This document shows positions 34,324 to 41,508 of a stretch of DNA of 41,508 nucleotides, piece after piece. The position numbers and the translations under genes were made by a program. Every line of letters begins with the position of its first letter. Position 1 is the stretch's first letter. Where the stretch lies: NCBI GenBank assembly GCA_022360715.1, contig JAKSCG010000158.1, positions 1-41,508 on the forward strand, in the 5' to 3' direction. Under the pieces are notes generated by a model. That model searched no databases and was not told the origin of the DNA. It saw only the letters and a list, made by a program, of their open reading frames with translations. The DNA comes from Halanaerobiales bacterium (GTDB taxonomy: Bacteria; Bacillota; Halanaerobiia; Halanaerobiales; DTU029).

Positions 34324-35409
34324 TTAATCCAAATAATCTTTTAGTTTTTTACTCCTACTTGGATGCCTCAATTTTCTTAGAGCCTTGGCTTCAATCTGCC
34401 TTATTCTTTCTCTGGTTACTCCAAATTCTTTCCCAACCTCTTCCAAAGTCCGGGGGCGTCCGTCTTCTATCCCAAATCTTAATTCCAGCACTCTTTTTTC
34501 ACGCTCAGTTAGGGTATCCAGCACATCGTCCAGTTGCTCCTTTAATAAAATAAAGGAAGCTGCTGAAGCAGGTGCTGGGGCATCTTCATCTTCAATGAAG
34601 TCACCTAAATGGCTATCTTCTTCTTCCCCGATTGGGGTCTCCAGCGAAACAGGCTCTTGAGCAATCTTCATGATCTCCCTGACCTTTTCAGCCGACATCC
34701 CCATCTCTTCACCAATCTCTTCCGGGGTTGGATCTCTCCCCATCTCTTGTAGTAACTGTCTTGATACCCGAATTAACTTGTTAATCGTCTCGACCATATG
34801 AACCGGAATACGGATCGTTCTTGCCTGGTCGGCAATGGAACGTGTTATGGCTTGTCGAATCCACCAGGTCGCATAAGTGCTAAACTTATAACCCTTTTTA
34901 TAGTCGAATTTCTCTACAGCCTTAATTAAGCCCATATTACCTTCCTGAATTAAGTCGAGAAACTGCATCCCTCTACCCACATATTTTTTAGCAATACTGA
35001 CTACCAGCCTTAAATTTGCTTCAATTAATTTTCGCTTGGCTGCTATATCGCCATTTTCCATCTTTTGAGCTAACTCTACCTCTTCTTCGGCGGTTAATAA
35101 TGGAACCTTACCAATCTCTTTGAGATACATCCGGACCGGGTCATCAAGCCCAACCCCATCGGGAATAGTAATGTCAAGGGAATCATCATGCTCATCACCC
35201 TTGTCAGTTTCCTTGCCCTCCTCTAAAATGTCTATATTCATCTCATTAAAGAGTTCATATATCTTTTCAATATCATCGGTATTTAAATCAATTTCTTCTA
35301 AAGCATCCATAATTTCTTCATAAGTTAATTTACCTTCATCTCTGCCTTTTTCGATTAATCCCTTTACTTCTTTTAATTTAGTTGGATTTATTTCTTGACT
35401 TTCAGCCAT
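34324..35409 (-). CDS. rpoD: RNA polymerase primary sigma factor RpoD/SigA
   Basis: The housekeeping sigma factor, 361 residues, the short SigA form without the large non-conserved insert of E. coli. A short region 1.1 is followed by region 1.2 ([17 protein letters not shown]), region 2 ([36 protein letters not shown], the -10 reading part), region 3, and region 4 with [20 protein letters not shown], the -35 reading helix. These parts match the TTGACA/TATAAT promoters seen across the window. Its ATG overlaps the dnaG stop by eight bases, the classic dnaG-rpoD coupling. Confidence 0.97.
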   Translation of the reverse strand: MAESQEINPTKLKEVKGLIEKGRDEGKLTYEEIMDALEEIDLNTDDIEKIYELFNEMNIDILEEGKETDKGDEHDDSLDITIPDGVGLDDPVRMYLKEIGKVPLLTAEEEVELAQKMENGDIAAKRKLIEANLRLVVSIAKKYVGRGMQFLDLIQEGNMGLIKAVEKFDYKKGYKFSTYATWWIRQAITRSIADQARTIRIPVHMVETINKLIRVSRQLLQEMGRDPTPEEIGEEMGMSAEKVREIMKIAQEPVSLETPIGEEEDSHLGDFIEDEDAPAPASAASFILLKEQLDDVLDTLTEREKRVLELRFGIEDGRPRTLEEVGKEFGVTRERIRQIEAKALRKLRHPSRSKKLKDYLD

Positions 35410-37174
35410 CTAATATCCCCCCTTCCTTAAGAATAGCAGATAACTTCTGAAATTCTATCAGTAAACCGTTTAAATGCTTAAGGCTGATTTTATTGATTTG
35501 TAAATCGGTATAAATTCTGGTTTTAAGCAGATAAATATATTGATTGATCAACAGCTCAATTTTGTCCGGTAAAATCTTTTGCTCCTCACCAACTGCCAGG
35601 GCTAACAATCCCTTTTTCAGAGCATTATCTTCCAGCTTACTAATAATTGTTTTAATATCATCATCGGCATGCCGCCAAAGTAATTGGGCAATATCATGAT
35701 GAGAATCGGAAAAAAATCCAGGCTCAAGACATTTATGAAAAAAAGGCCTCTTTTCCGGATAATCAATATATATCTTTAAAATTATCTTTTCTATTTTATT
35801 TATATTCCGGGTAGTATTTGTCTCATTATCCTTTTTAGTATAACTGGTTTTATAATTTTTATCCTTTTTTTTACTATCTTTATTCTCTGTTACCCTAATT
35901 AATTCTTTTTTTAATAAAGCCAGATCAAATTGAAATCTCTGAGCAATTTTTTGTAAATATACCTCCCTCTCAATATTATCTTTAACCTTGGCCAATATCC
36001 CGATTATTTCTTTAGTTATATCTATTCGCTCCTTAGTTTGGGAAAGATCCCGCTTACCAATAACCTGTGCAATCTTAAAATCCAGTAAACTTAAAGAATC
36101 ATCCAGTAATTTTTCAAACCCTTTTTTGCCCTCCTTTTTTATTAGCCCATCGGGGTCCATGTCTTCCGGAAGCTGCACAACCCTAACCTCTAATCCAGCT
36201 TCCTTAATTATATCTAATCCCCGCAGGGTTGCTTGCTCGCCGGCCGAATCGGCATCATAGGCAATATAGACTGTTTTGGCATATCTTTTTAATAACCTGG
36301 CCTGATTATTAGTCAGAGCAGTCCCCAGTGAAGCAACAGTATTTTTTAGACCACTTTTATGGCTGCTCAATACATCAGTATATCCCTCCATAATAACTAC
36401 CTCACCACTTTTTCTGATCTGTTCTCGGGCCCAGTTCATCCCATATAAGTTATCACCCTTTTTGTAAAGTAAAGTCTCCGGAGAATTCAAGTATTTAGGG
36501 GATGACTTGCTCTTAATAATAATTCTACCACCAAAAGCCAATACCTCCCCATGGCTATTAAAAATAGGAAAAATAATTCTCTTGCGAAATCTATCATAAT
36601 AATTACTATTATTGCTAATAATCAAACCGGCAGCGATCATCTCTTCTGCTGAATATCCCTTACCGGTTAAAAACTTATATAACGACTGCCAGCCCGGTGC
36701 ATACCCCAGGTTAAATAATTTAATGTCTTCCTGACTATAACCTCTGGCGGCTAAATACTTAAGTCCTGCTGCCGCCACACCTTCATTAATTAAGAGATAA
36801 TGATAAAATTTAGCGGCCAGATGATTCATCGCAAAGAATCGAGCACGCCGATCCCTTAATTCTCGCTGATACTGATTTTCTTCCGGAATTGCAAGTCCGA
36901 CCCGTCTGGCCAGTATTTTAATAGCCTCCTGAAAAGTAATATTCTCGATCTCGATTAGAAATTTTATTATATCCCCGCCGGCTCCGCAACCAAAGCAATA
37001 ATATAGTTTTTTTTCCGGATTTACATTGAACGATGGGGTTTTTTCCTGGTGAAAGGGACAGAGGCCCCGATAATTTTTACCCATTTGTTTTAAATCGACA
37101 TACTCAGAGACAAGATCAATAATATCTGCTCTACTCTTTAATTCCTCGATAAAATTTTCGATAACTGCTGTCAT
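35402..37174 (-). CDS. dnaG: DNA primase DnaG
   Basis: It lays RNA primers for replication. It has 590 residues. The N-terminal CHC2 zinc finger has Cys39, His42, Cys60 and Cys63 ([11 protein letters not shown] ... YYCFGC). The RNA-polymerase core contains LAFGGR and the Toprim motifs [11 protein letters not shown] and [13 protein letters not shown], and there is a C-terminal helicase-binding region. The linker around residues 430-460 is rich in lysine, asparagine and threonine. Second gene of dgt-dnaG-rpoD. Confidence 0.97.
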   Translation of the reverse strand: MTAVIENFIEELKSRADIIDLVSEYVDLKQMGKNYRGLCPFHQEKTPSFNVNPEKKLYYCFGCGAGGDIIKFLIEIENITFQEAIKILARRVGLAIPEENQYQRELRDRRARFFAMNHLAAKFYHYLLINEGVAAAGLKYLAARGYSQEDIKLFNLGYAPGWQSLYKFLTGKGYSAEEMIAAGLIISNNSNYYDRFRKRIIFPIFNSHGEVLAFGGRIIIKSKSSPKYLNSPETLLYKKGDNLYGMNWAREQIRKSGEVVIMEGYTDVLSSHKSGLKNTVASLGTALTNNQARLLKRYAKTVYIAYDADSAGEQATLRGLDIIKEAGLEVRVVQLPEDMDPDGLIKKEGKKGFEKLLDDSLSLLDFKIAQVIGKRDLSQTKERIDITKEIIGILAKVKDNIEREVYLQKIAQRFQFDLALLKKELIRVTENKDSKKKDKNYKTSYTKKDNETNTTRNINKIEKIILKIYIDYPEKRPFFHKCLEPGFFSDSHHDIAQLLWRHADDDIKTIISKLEDNALKKGLLALAVGEEQKILPDKIELLINQYIYLLKTRIYTDLQINKISLKHLNGLLIEFQKLSAILKEGGILDG

Positions 37175-37227
37175 TTATTTCACCCTAATATCTACATTCG
37201 GCAAAGGTCTAAAAAATCCTGCAAATA

Positions 37228-38226
37228 TTACTCTCTTTTGTCAACCCAGGGCATTGGCAAGAAAAGCCGTTTACCCACATTAATGGCATAACGATCCGAC
37301 ATTCCGGCGATATAATCAATGATCAGCTGTTCTTTATTAAACTGTCCTTCCTCATATTTAAACTGCGCGGAAATTGCAGTCGGGTTATGATAAAAGTATT
37401 TATATAATTCCTGAATCAGCCTTTGGGCCTTTTCTTCCTCTTCTTTGGCCCTGGAACCAATATAAACCTCTTTAAATAAAAAATCCCTTAAATCACCGGT
37501 CGCAGCGGCAATCTCCTTACTCCTCCTGATTTCTGGCTGCTCCCAGCTCTGTTTGATGATATCCCTGACCATTTTATTAATCCGTTGGGCATGTTTTTTA
37601 CCCAATAAGCCGATCGCCTTGGCCGGCAACTCCCGTTCCCCGATTATACCGGCCCGGAGGGCATCATCAATATCATGATTGATATAAGCTATTCGATCCG
37701 TTATTCGAACAATTTGTCCTTCCAGAGTTGCCGGAATTTGAGTACCGGTATGGTTTAAGATCCCATCTCTGACTTCATAAGAGAGGTTCAATCCCTCAAT
37801 ATAATCAACAATCCGTAAACTATGTTCATTATGGGCAAATTTCTTTTTGCTCACCGCACTTAGGGCCTCTTCGCCCGCGTGCCCAAAGGGGGTATGGCCC
37901 AGATCATGTCCGAGAGCGATTGCTTCGGTCAAGTCTTCATTCAGAGCCAGGGCCCGGGCAATCGTTCTTGCTATTTGGGCTACTTCCAGGGTGTGGGTTA
38001 AGCGGGTTCGATAGTGATCACCGGCTGGTGCAATAAAGACCTGAGTCTTATGTTTGAGCCGTCGGAATGCTTTGGAATGAATAATCCGGTCCCGGTCCCG
38101 CTGAAAAATTGTTCGAAAATCACATTCTTCTTCCGCCGACTGCCTCCCTTGGCTGTTTTTACTTAAGCAAGCAGTTGTCGCTAACATTGCTTCCTCTCTA
38201 TTTTCCAGATCAACCCTGAGCAGCAC
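37228..38226 (-). CDS. dgt: dGTP triphosphohydrolase-like HD protein
   Basis: A 332-residue HD-domain protein of the dGTPase group that would hydrolyse dNTPs to nucleosides and triphosphate. Signs are the family stretch FQRDRDRIIHSKAFRRLKHK, THTLEVAQIARTIARAL, and the metal-binding GHDLGHTPFGHAGEEAL. The start is GTG 38226 with GGGGGAT about seven bases before. It heads the dnaG-rpoD run, an order common in Clostridia that links nucleotide pools with replication. Substrate range is not shown by the sequence. Confidence 0.93.
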   Translation of the reverse strand: MLLRVDLENREEAMLATTACLSKNSQGRQSAEEECDFRTIFQRDRDRIIHSKAFRRLKHKTQVFIAPAGDHYRTRLTHTLEVAQIARTIARALALNEDLTEAIALGHDLGHTPFGHAGEEALSAVSKKKFAHNEHSLRIVDYIEGLNLSYEVRDGILNHTGTQIPATLEGQIVRITDRIAYINHDIDDALRAGIIGERELPAKAIGLLGKKHAQRINKMVRDIIKQSWEQPEIRRSKEIAAATGDLRDFLFKEVYIGSRAKEEEEKAQRLIQELYKYFYHNPTAISAQFKYEEGQFNKEQLIIDYIAGMSDRYAINVGKRLFLPMPWVDKRE

Positions 38227-38366
38227 TAATTATCCCCCCTTATTTGTGCTGTTAGATTATGTTAAATTATCTCCTCACTAGTATAATATTAACCCTTTAT
38301 TCTAAAACTCCTTTATTTTATAAATAATTATTGCTTGGGGGCTAAGTCCAGCTTAAAAGCAACAGT

Positions 38367-38397
38367 AAAAACCCCATCCCGGAATAAAGGATGAGGG
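38367..38397 (-). terminator. terminator of the cdd-era-deoC-recO-DUF4342 block
   Basis: On the minus strand CCCTCATCC and GGGATGGGG form an 8-9 bp stem around an A/T-rich loop, followed by TTTTT. The 189-base gap from here to the dgt start otherwise shows only a possible TATACT -10 near 38.28 kb without a good -35. Confidence 0.85.
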
Positions 38398-38415
38398 AGG
38401 ATGGTAAATATTCCT

Positions 38416-38826
38416 TTAATTATTTTCTTCGCTTGCTTCTTTTTTGGTAATCTCCAGCGAATAATCTTTATACATGGCCGCCGCTCCGGCCAATAATGTT
38501 AAATAGGGGGCGAGTACTAGACTAAGCACTCCGGCCGTAACCGGTATTTCCAATAGGGTTTTATCATCATTTTTAACTACAATTTTATTAACATTACCTT
38601 CCCGGACCAGTTCCTTTATTTTCCCGATTAATTCCTGCCCTTTGACATTAATCGTCTCGGTATTAAAAGGATTAAAGTTAAATCCATCGCGTTTAGTAGC
38701 TGCTTTCTCCAGTTTTATTAAAGCCTCAACTACATCATCATTGGCTTCATCTAAAGCCTGATTAGCCTGTTCATAGCTTACTCCCAGTCTTTCCCTGATC
38801 ATATCAATTTTTTCGATTTTTTCCAT
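38416..38826 (-). CDS. UBA-like DUF4342 protein
   Basis: A 136-residue protein with an N-terminal UBA/TS-N-like helix bundle (IRERLGVSYEQANQALDEANDDVVEALIKLE, about residues 10-40; compare EF-Ts). A DUF4342 region follows (about 60-125; KELVREGNVNKIVVKNDD and a hydrophobic TAGVLSLVLAPYLTLLAGA that may enter the membrane). The function of the family is unknown. It is last in the recO block, 21 bases after recO, and is followed by a terminator. Confidence 0.85.
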   Translation of the reverse strand: MEKIEKIDMIRERLGVSYEQANQALDEANDDVVEALIKLEKAATKRDGFNFNPFNTETINVKGQELIGKIKELVREGNVNKIVVKNDDKTLLEIPVTAGVLSLVLAPYLTLLAGAAAMYKDYSLEITKKEASEENN

Positions 38827-38847
38827 TAAATCACCTCATATATAAGT

Positions 38848-39606
38848 TTAACCCATTTTTTTAATCATATTCAAAAATTCCAGCGACTTTAGTTTTAGAT
38901 CCAGATGGTAAAGGATAAAATTATCAATTAAATGATTTAACTGATTTTCGCCCGCTGCCGATATCCTGAGATTTTTAAAAGAGTCGAGACCACTATTAAA
39001 AAGTCTCTTTAAGATCTGAGTCGCCTCACCCGTAATTTGCATACAATCACTCTTACTACTAAGGCAGTTTGCACACAGGATTCCTCCCTGCTTAATATTA
39101 AAATAGTTTTGATAATTAGTAGTTACTGGCTCAGCACAGAGGACACATTGGGCTAACTGTGGTTTAAAACCAATAATGTTCAAAACCTTTATCTTAAAGA
39201 TTAAATCAATAAATTTGATGCCTTGCTCTAATTTTAATAATTGATGAAAACTACTCAGCAAAAGAGAAAAAAGGGGTTGATTAGGGTCATTTTCCATTCC
39301 GACCCGCTCCACCAGTTCGGCCATAAAAGAAGCATAGGCCATTTTTAACAGATCTTCTCTTAACGGAGAAAAGGGATAGATATTTTTAATCTGGTTAATG
39401 CGGTCGAGCGAACGGCCCCGATAAATAGTAAGGTGATTATAACTAAAGGGAAGAACCAAACCGGAAATAGGGCTTTTACACTTTCTTACCCCTCGCGCCA
39501 CTGCCCTTAGCTTCCCTTGATCCCTGGTAAAGAAGGTAATAATTTTATCAGCTTCTCCCAGATCAAACTGTTTTAGTACAATTCCCTCGGTAGTAAATGC
39601 TTCCAT
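38848..39606 (-). CDS. recO: DNA repair protein RecO
   Basis: It helps load RecA onto single-stranded DNA coated by SSB, with RecR. It has 252 residues. The N-terminal OB domain is TTEGIVLKQFDLGEADKIITFF, followed by a helical body. The Cys4 zinc site of the Gram-positive type is CVLCAEP...CANC. Its ATG overlaps the deoC stop by one base. The neighbour era completes the common era-recO pairing. Confidence 0.95.
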   Translation of the reverse strand: MEAFTTEGIVLKQFDLGEADKIITFFTRDQGKLRAVARGVRKCKSPISGLVLPFSYNHLTIYRGRSLDRINQIKNIYPFSPLREDLLKMAYASFMAELVERVGMENDPNQPLFSLLLSSFHQLLKLEQGIKFIDLIFKIKVLNIIGFKPQLAQCVLCAEPVTTNYQNYFNIKQGGILCANCLSSKSDCMQITGEATQILKRLFNSGLDSFKNLRISAAGENQLNHLIDNFILYHLDLKLKSLEFLNMIKKMG

Positions 39607-40301
39607 TAGTATTCTTCCGCTAAACCCTTTCCGGTAATAATCACTACTCCGGAGCTGGTACCAATTCTATTGGCCCCGGCATCAAGCATCGCCAACGCTT
39701 GCCGATAATCCCTGATCCCCCCGGAGGCCTTGACCCCGATCTCCCGACCGACCGTTTTTCGCATCAGACTAACATCCTCGATCTTGGCCCCATCTATTCC
39801 GTATCCGGTTGAAGTCTTTACGAAGTCGGCCCCGGCATTTTTGGCAATATTACAGGTCGTTACGATCTCTTCCTGTGTTAAATAACAGGTTTCAATGATC
39901 ACTTTAACGATAATATCTGAAGTCACGCCGGCTGTTTTGGTCGCATCGACAACAGCCTTGATATCGGCCTTAACCAGGTCAAAAGCATTTGATTTAAAAG
40001 CCCCCATATTGATGACCATATCAATTTCCTGTGCCCCATTTTTAATCGCGTTTCTGGTCTCAAAAGCCTTGGTCTCGGAGGTATTGGCTCCCAGCGGAAA
40101 ACCAATGACAGTGGCAACCTTGACCGAGGTATTGGACAATAATTTGGCTGCCATCGGAACAAAAATAGGATTAATACAGACCGAAGCAAACTCATATTCC
40201 TTTGCTTCTTCACATAGTCTCTTTATATCTTCGACAGTTGCTGTCGTTTTGAGTAAGGTATGGTCTATCATTTTAGCCATATCTCCTGGTTTTATCGCCA
40301 T
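39606..40301 (-). CDS. deoC: deoxyribose-phosphate aldolase
   Basis: It splits 2-deoxyribose 5-phosphate to acetaldehyde and glyceraldehyde 3-phosphate, in deoxynucleoside breakdown. It is a TIM barrel of 231 residues with the Schiff-base Lys162 in DFVKTSTGYG, Lys191 in GVKASGGIR and Asp94 in EIDMVINMG. Its place beside cytidine deaminase fits pyrimidine deoxynucleoside salvage, although era lies between them. It appears to have its own promoter and is coupled to recO. Confidence 0.96.
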   Translation of the reverse strand: MAIKPGDMAKMIDHTLLKTTATVEDIKRLCEEAKEYEFASVCINPIFVPMAAKLLSNTSVKVATVIGFPLGANTSETKAFETRNAIKNGAQEIDMVINMGAFKSNAFDLVKADIKAVVDATKTAGVTSDIIVKVIIETCYLTQEEIVTTCNIAKNAGADFVKTSTGYGIDGAKIEDVSLMRKTVGREIGVKASGGIRDYRQALAMLDAGANRIGTSSGVVIITGKGLAEEY

Positions 40302-40327
40302 AAACTTTCACTCCCTAGAAAGAAGAT

Positions 40328-40355
40328 TTTATATAGTATTTCTCCATTATTTCAA
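40328..40355 (-). promoter_or_regulatory. candidate promoter of deoC-recO-DUF4342
   Basis: TTGAAA (40350-40355), 16-nt spacer and TATAAA (40328-40333) on the minus strand, in the 71-base gap between era and deoC. It would let deoC be expressed apart from cdd-era. Confidence 0.55.
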
Positions 40356-40372
40356 ATAATCCTTTATTTCGA

Positions 40373-41257
40373 TCAACTTTTATATCCCATCCGTTTCAAC
40401 AATCCCAGCTTATTTCTCCAGTCCTTTAAAATCTTTACCCACAGGTCGAGGTAAACATCGGTCTGGAGTAACTTTTCGATATCGCGACGGGCTCCCTGCC
40501 CGATCTCTTTTAACATCAAACCATTCTTGCCAATAATGATCCCTTTATGGGACTTTTTCTCCACATAAATCGTCGCCCGGATATAAAATAAACCATTATC
40601 CCGTTCTTCCATTTCCTCGATCAGCACAGCGATCCCGTAAGGTATTTCTTCCCGGATCAAATAAAAAATTTTTTCCCGGATCAGTTCAGCAATGATGAAC
40701 TGTTCAATCTGGTCGGTGATCATATCAGCGGGATAATATTGCGGGCCTTCCGGTAATAAAGAAAAAATCCTTTCTTCCAGTTTAGTCAGATTTTTCTTTT
40801 TTAGAGCGGAGATCGGGATTAGCTCCAACGCACTCTCTTGCCGATAATTTTTGACCCTTAAGTTCTGCCGCTCCTGATCTAGCCGGTCAATTTTATTCAG
40901 CACGGCAATAACCGGAATCCCCTTCTCCTTAACCTGTTTGAGAATATAGCTGTCACCTTTACCAAAAGAAGAGGTGGCGTCAAAAAGGAGCAAGACTAAA
41001 TCAATTCCATCCAGCCCTTGATAGACCTGCCCTAACATGTATTCATCCAATTTGTTGCGGGCTTTATGGAAACCGGGAGTATCAACAAAGACAATCTGTC
41101 CCTCTTCCCTGGAAGAAACGGCTTTAATTCTATTACGGGTAGTTTGGGGCTTAGGTGAGGTAATAGCCACTTTATCCCCAACTAAAGCATTAATCAGGGT
41201 AGACTTACCGACATTGGGTCGGCCAATTACGGTTACAAAACCCGATTTAAAAACCAT
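40373..41257 (-). CDS. era: GTPase Era
   Basis: An essential GTPase that binds the 3' end of 16S rRNA during 30S assembly. It has 294 residues. G1 GRPNVGKS lies at 12-19, G2 near PQTTRN (37-42), G3 DTPG at 59-62 and G4 NKID at 121-124. The C-terminal KH domain has GIIIGKNGLMLKEIG. The ATG overlaps the cdd stop by one base (TTAATGG), giving the cdd-era pair familiar from Bacillus. Confidence 0.97.
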   Translation of the reverse strand: MVFKSGFVTVIGRPNVGKSTLINALVGDKVAITSPKPQTTRNRIKAVSSREEGQIVFVDTPGFHKARNKLDEYMLGQVYQGLDGIDLVLLLFDATSSFGKGDSYILKQVKEKGIPVIAVLNKIDRLDQERQNLRVKNYRQESALELIPISALKKKNLTKLEERIFSLLPEGPQYYPADMITDQIEQFIIAELIREKIFYLIREEIPYGIAVLIEEMEERDNGLFYIRATIYVEKKSHKGIIIGKNGLMLKEIGQGARRDIEKLLQTDVYLDLWVKILKDWRNKLGLLKRMGYKS

Positions 41258-41508
41258 TAATCCAGATCCCTTCGGTTAAAAGCAGCCGGTAATAGCTCCC
41301 GACTCTGATATTGGACACTGTCACCCTGTAAATTCCTCATTACTACGGTAATATCTTCACCAAATTCAAATATAACCTGTCGACAGGCTCCACAGGGGGG
41401 AATCGGCCGGGCCGTATCCGCAATCACCACCATCATCTTTAGCTCGTAGTGGCCGGCCGAGATCGCTTTAAATATGGCCGTTCTTTCCGCACAATTAGTC
41501 AATCCGTA
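41257..41508 (-). CDS. cdd: cytidine deaminase, N-terminus cut by the window edge
   Basis: It deaminates cytidine and deoxycytidine to uridine forms. The visible 83 codons hold the zinc and catalytic sites: TNCAERTAIF (zinc Cys with the catalytic Glu) and PPCGACRQV (two zinc Cys). The open frame continues to the right edge as YGLTNCAE, so a TTG at 41502 is not a start. About 50 N-terminal residues lie outside. It is coupled to era by a one-base overlap. Confidence 0.95.
   Translation of the reverse strand, partial: YGLTNCAERTAIFKAISAGHYELKMMVVIADTARPIPPCGACRQVIFEFGEDITVVMRNLQGDSVQYQSRELLPAAFNRRDLD

Noticed and set aside
39895..40359. 154-codon plus-strand frame opposite deoC
   Set aside because: It mirrors a well-supported enzyme gene, has no ribosome binding site and no recognisable domains. 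The other plus-strand frames opposite minus-strand genes were rejected for the same reasons.

Overview
The window is a dense housekeeping segment from a low-to-middle GC member of the Firmicutes. Strong AGGAGG-type ribosome binding sites, TTGACA/TATAAT promoters, several TTG or GTG starts and clostridial-type proteins support this. The membrane-anchored SurA-like foldase and the separate secD and secF genes would fit an anaerobic, perhaps diderm, lineage such as Halanaerobiales, but that placement is tentative. Every protein gene but one lies on the minus strand, so the biology reads from right to left. From memory, the order matches the Bacillus subtilis region cymR-nifS-mnmA / rarA-6S RNA-aspS-hisS / dtd-rel-apt-recJ / secDF / yajC-tgt-queA-ruvB-ruvA-bofC / yebC, joined here to dgt-dnaG-rpoD and cdd-era-deoC-recO blocks.

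Layout from the right edge, in the direction of transcription: cdd (cut by the edge), era, deoC, recO and a UBA/DUF4342 gene, closed by a terminator at 38.4 kb. Then come dgt, dnaG and rpoD (macromolecular synthesis), and a CAT-anticodon tRNA with its own promoter and terminator. These are followed by a Nif3-like metalloprotein, a DksA-type zinc mini-protein and the RNase P RNA gene. Next are a GAF-GAF-GGDEF diguanylate cyclase, an unrecognised two-gene operon, yebC, and a BofC-domain gene leading into ruvC-ruvA-ruvB, queA, tgt, yajC, lepB, secD and secF. Then ubiB, hisC, a LapA-domain gene, a TrpP-type tryptophan transporter, recJ, apt, rel, dtd and a metallo-beta-lactamase hydrolase. Then a SurA/PPIase/TPR gene with hisS and aspS. 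Then an intergenic segment carrying a 6S RNA and the only plus-strand gene, a small membrane protein. Then rarA and yigZ. Last are iscR-iscS-iscU-mnmA, which read without a visible terminator into the tandem promoters of an rRNA operon; only the first bases of its 16S gene are inside the window.

The gene groups work together in a recognisable way. IscR/IscS/IscU supply sulfur and Fe-S clusters, and MnmA uses the sulfur on tRNA. RuvABC, RecO, RecJ and RarA handle recombination and fork repair. QueA and Tgt make queuosine tRNA. YajC, SecD, SecF, LepB and the SurA-like protein form an export and folding route. Rel, Apt and Dgt are linked to (p)ppGpp and purine nucleotides. RpoD and 6S RNA couple transcription to growth state.

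I found no CRISPR array, transposon, prophage or obviously new multi-gene system. The points most worth a second look are: a divergent promoter pair that seems to share one palindromic TTGCAA between 6S RNA and the lone plus-strand gene; NAG triplets over the trpP start that look like a TRAP site; non-discriminating-type residues in AspRS; the SurA-PPIase-TPR fusion; and the unrecognised two-gene operon at 30.2-30.6 kb.
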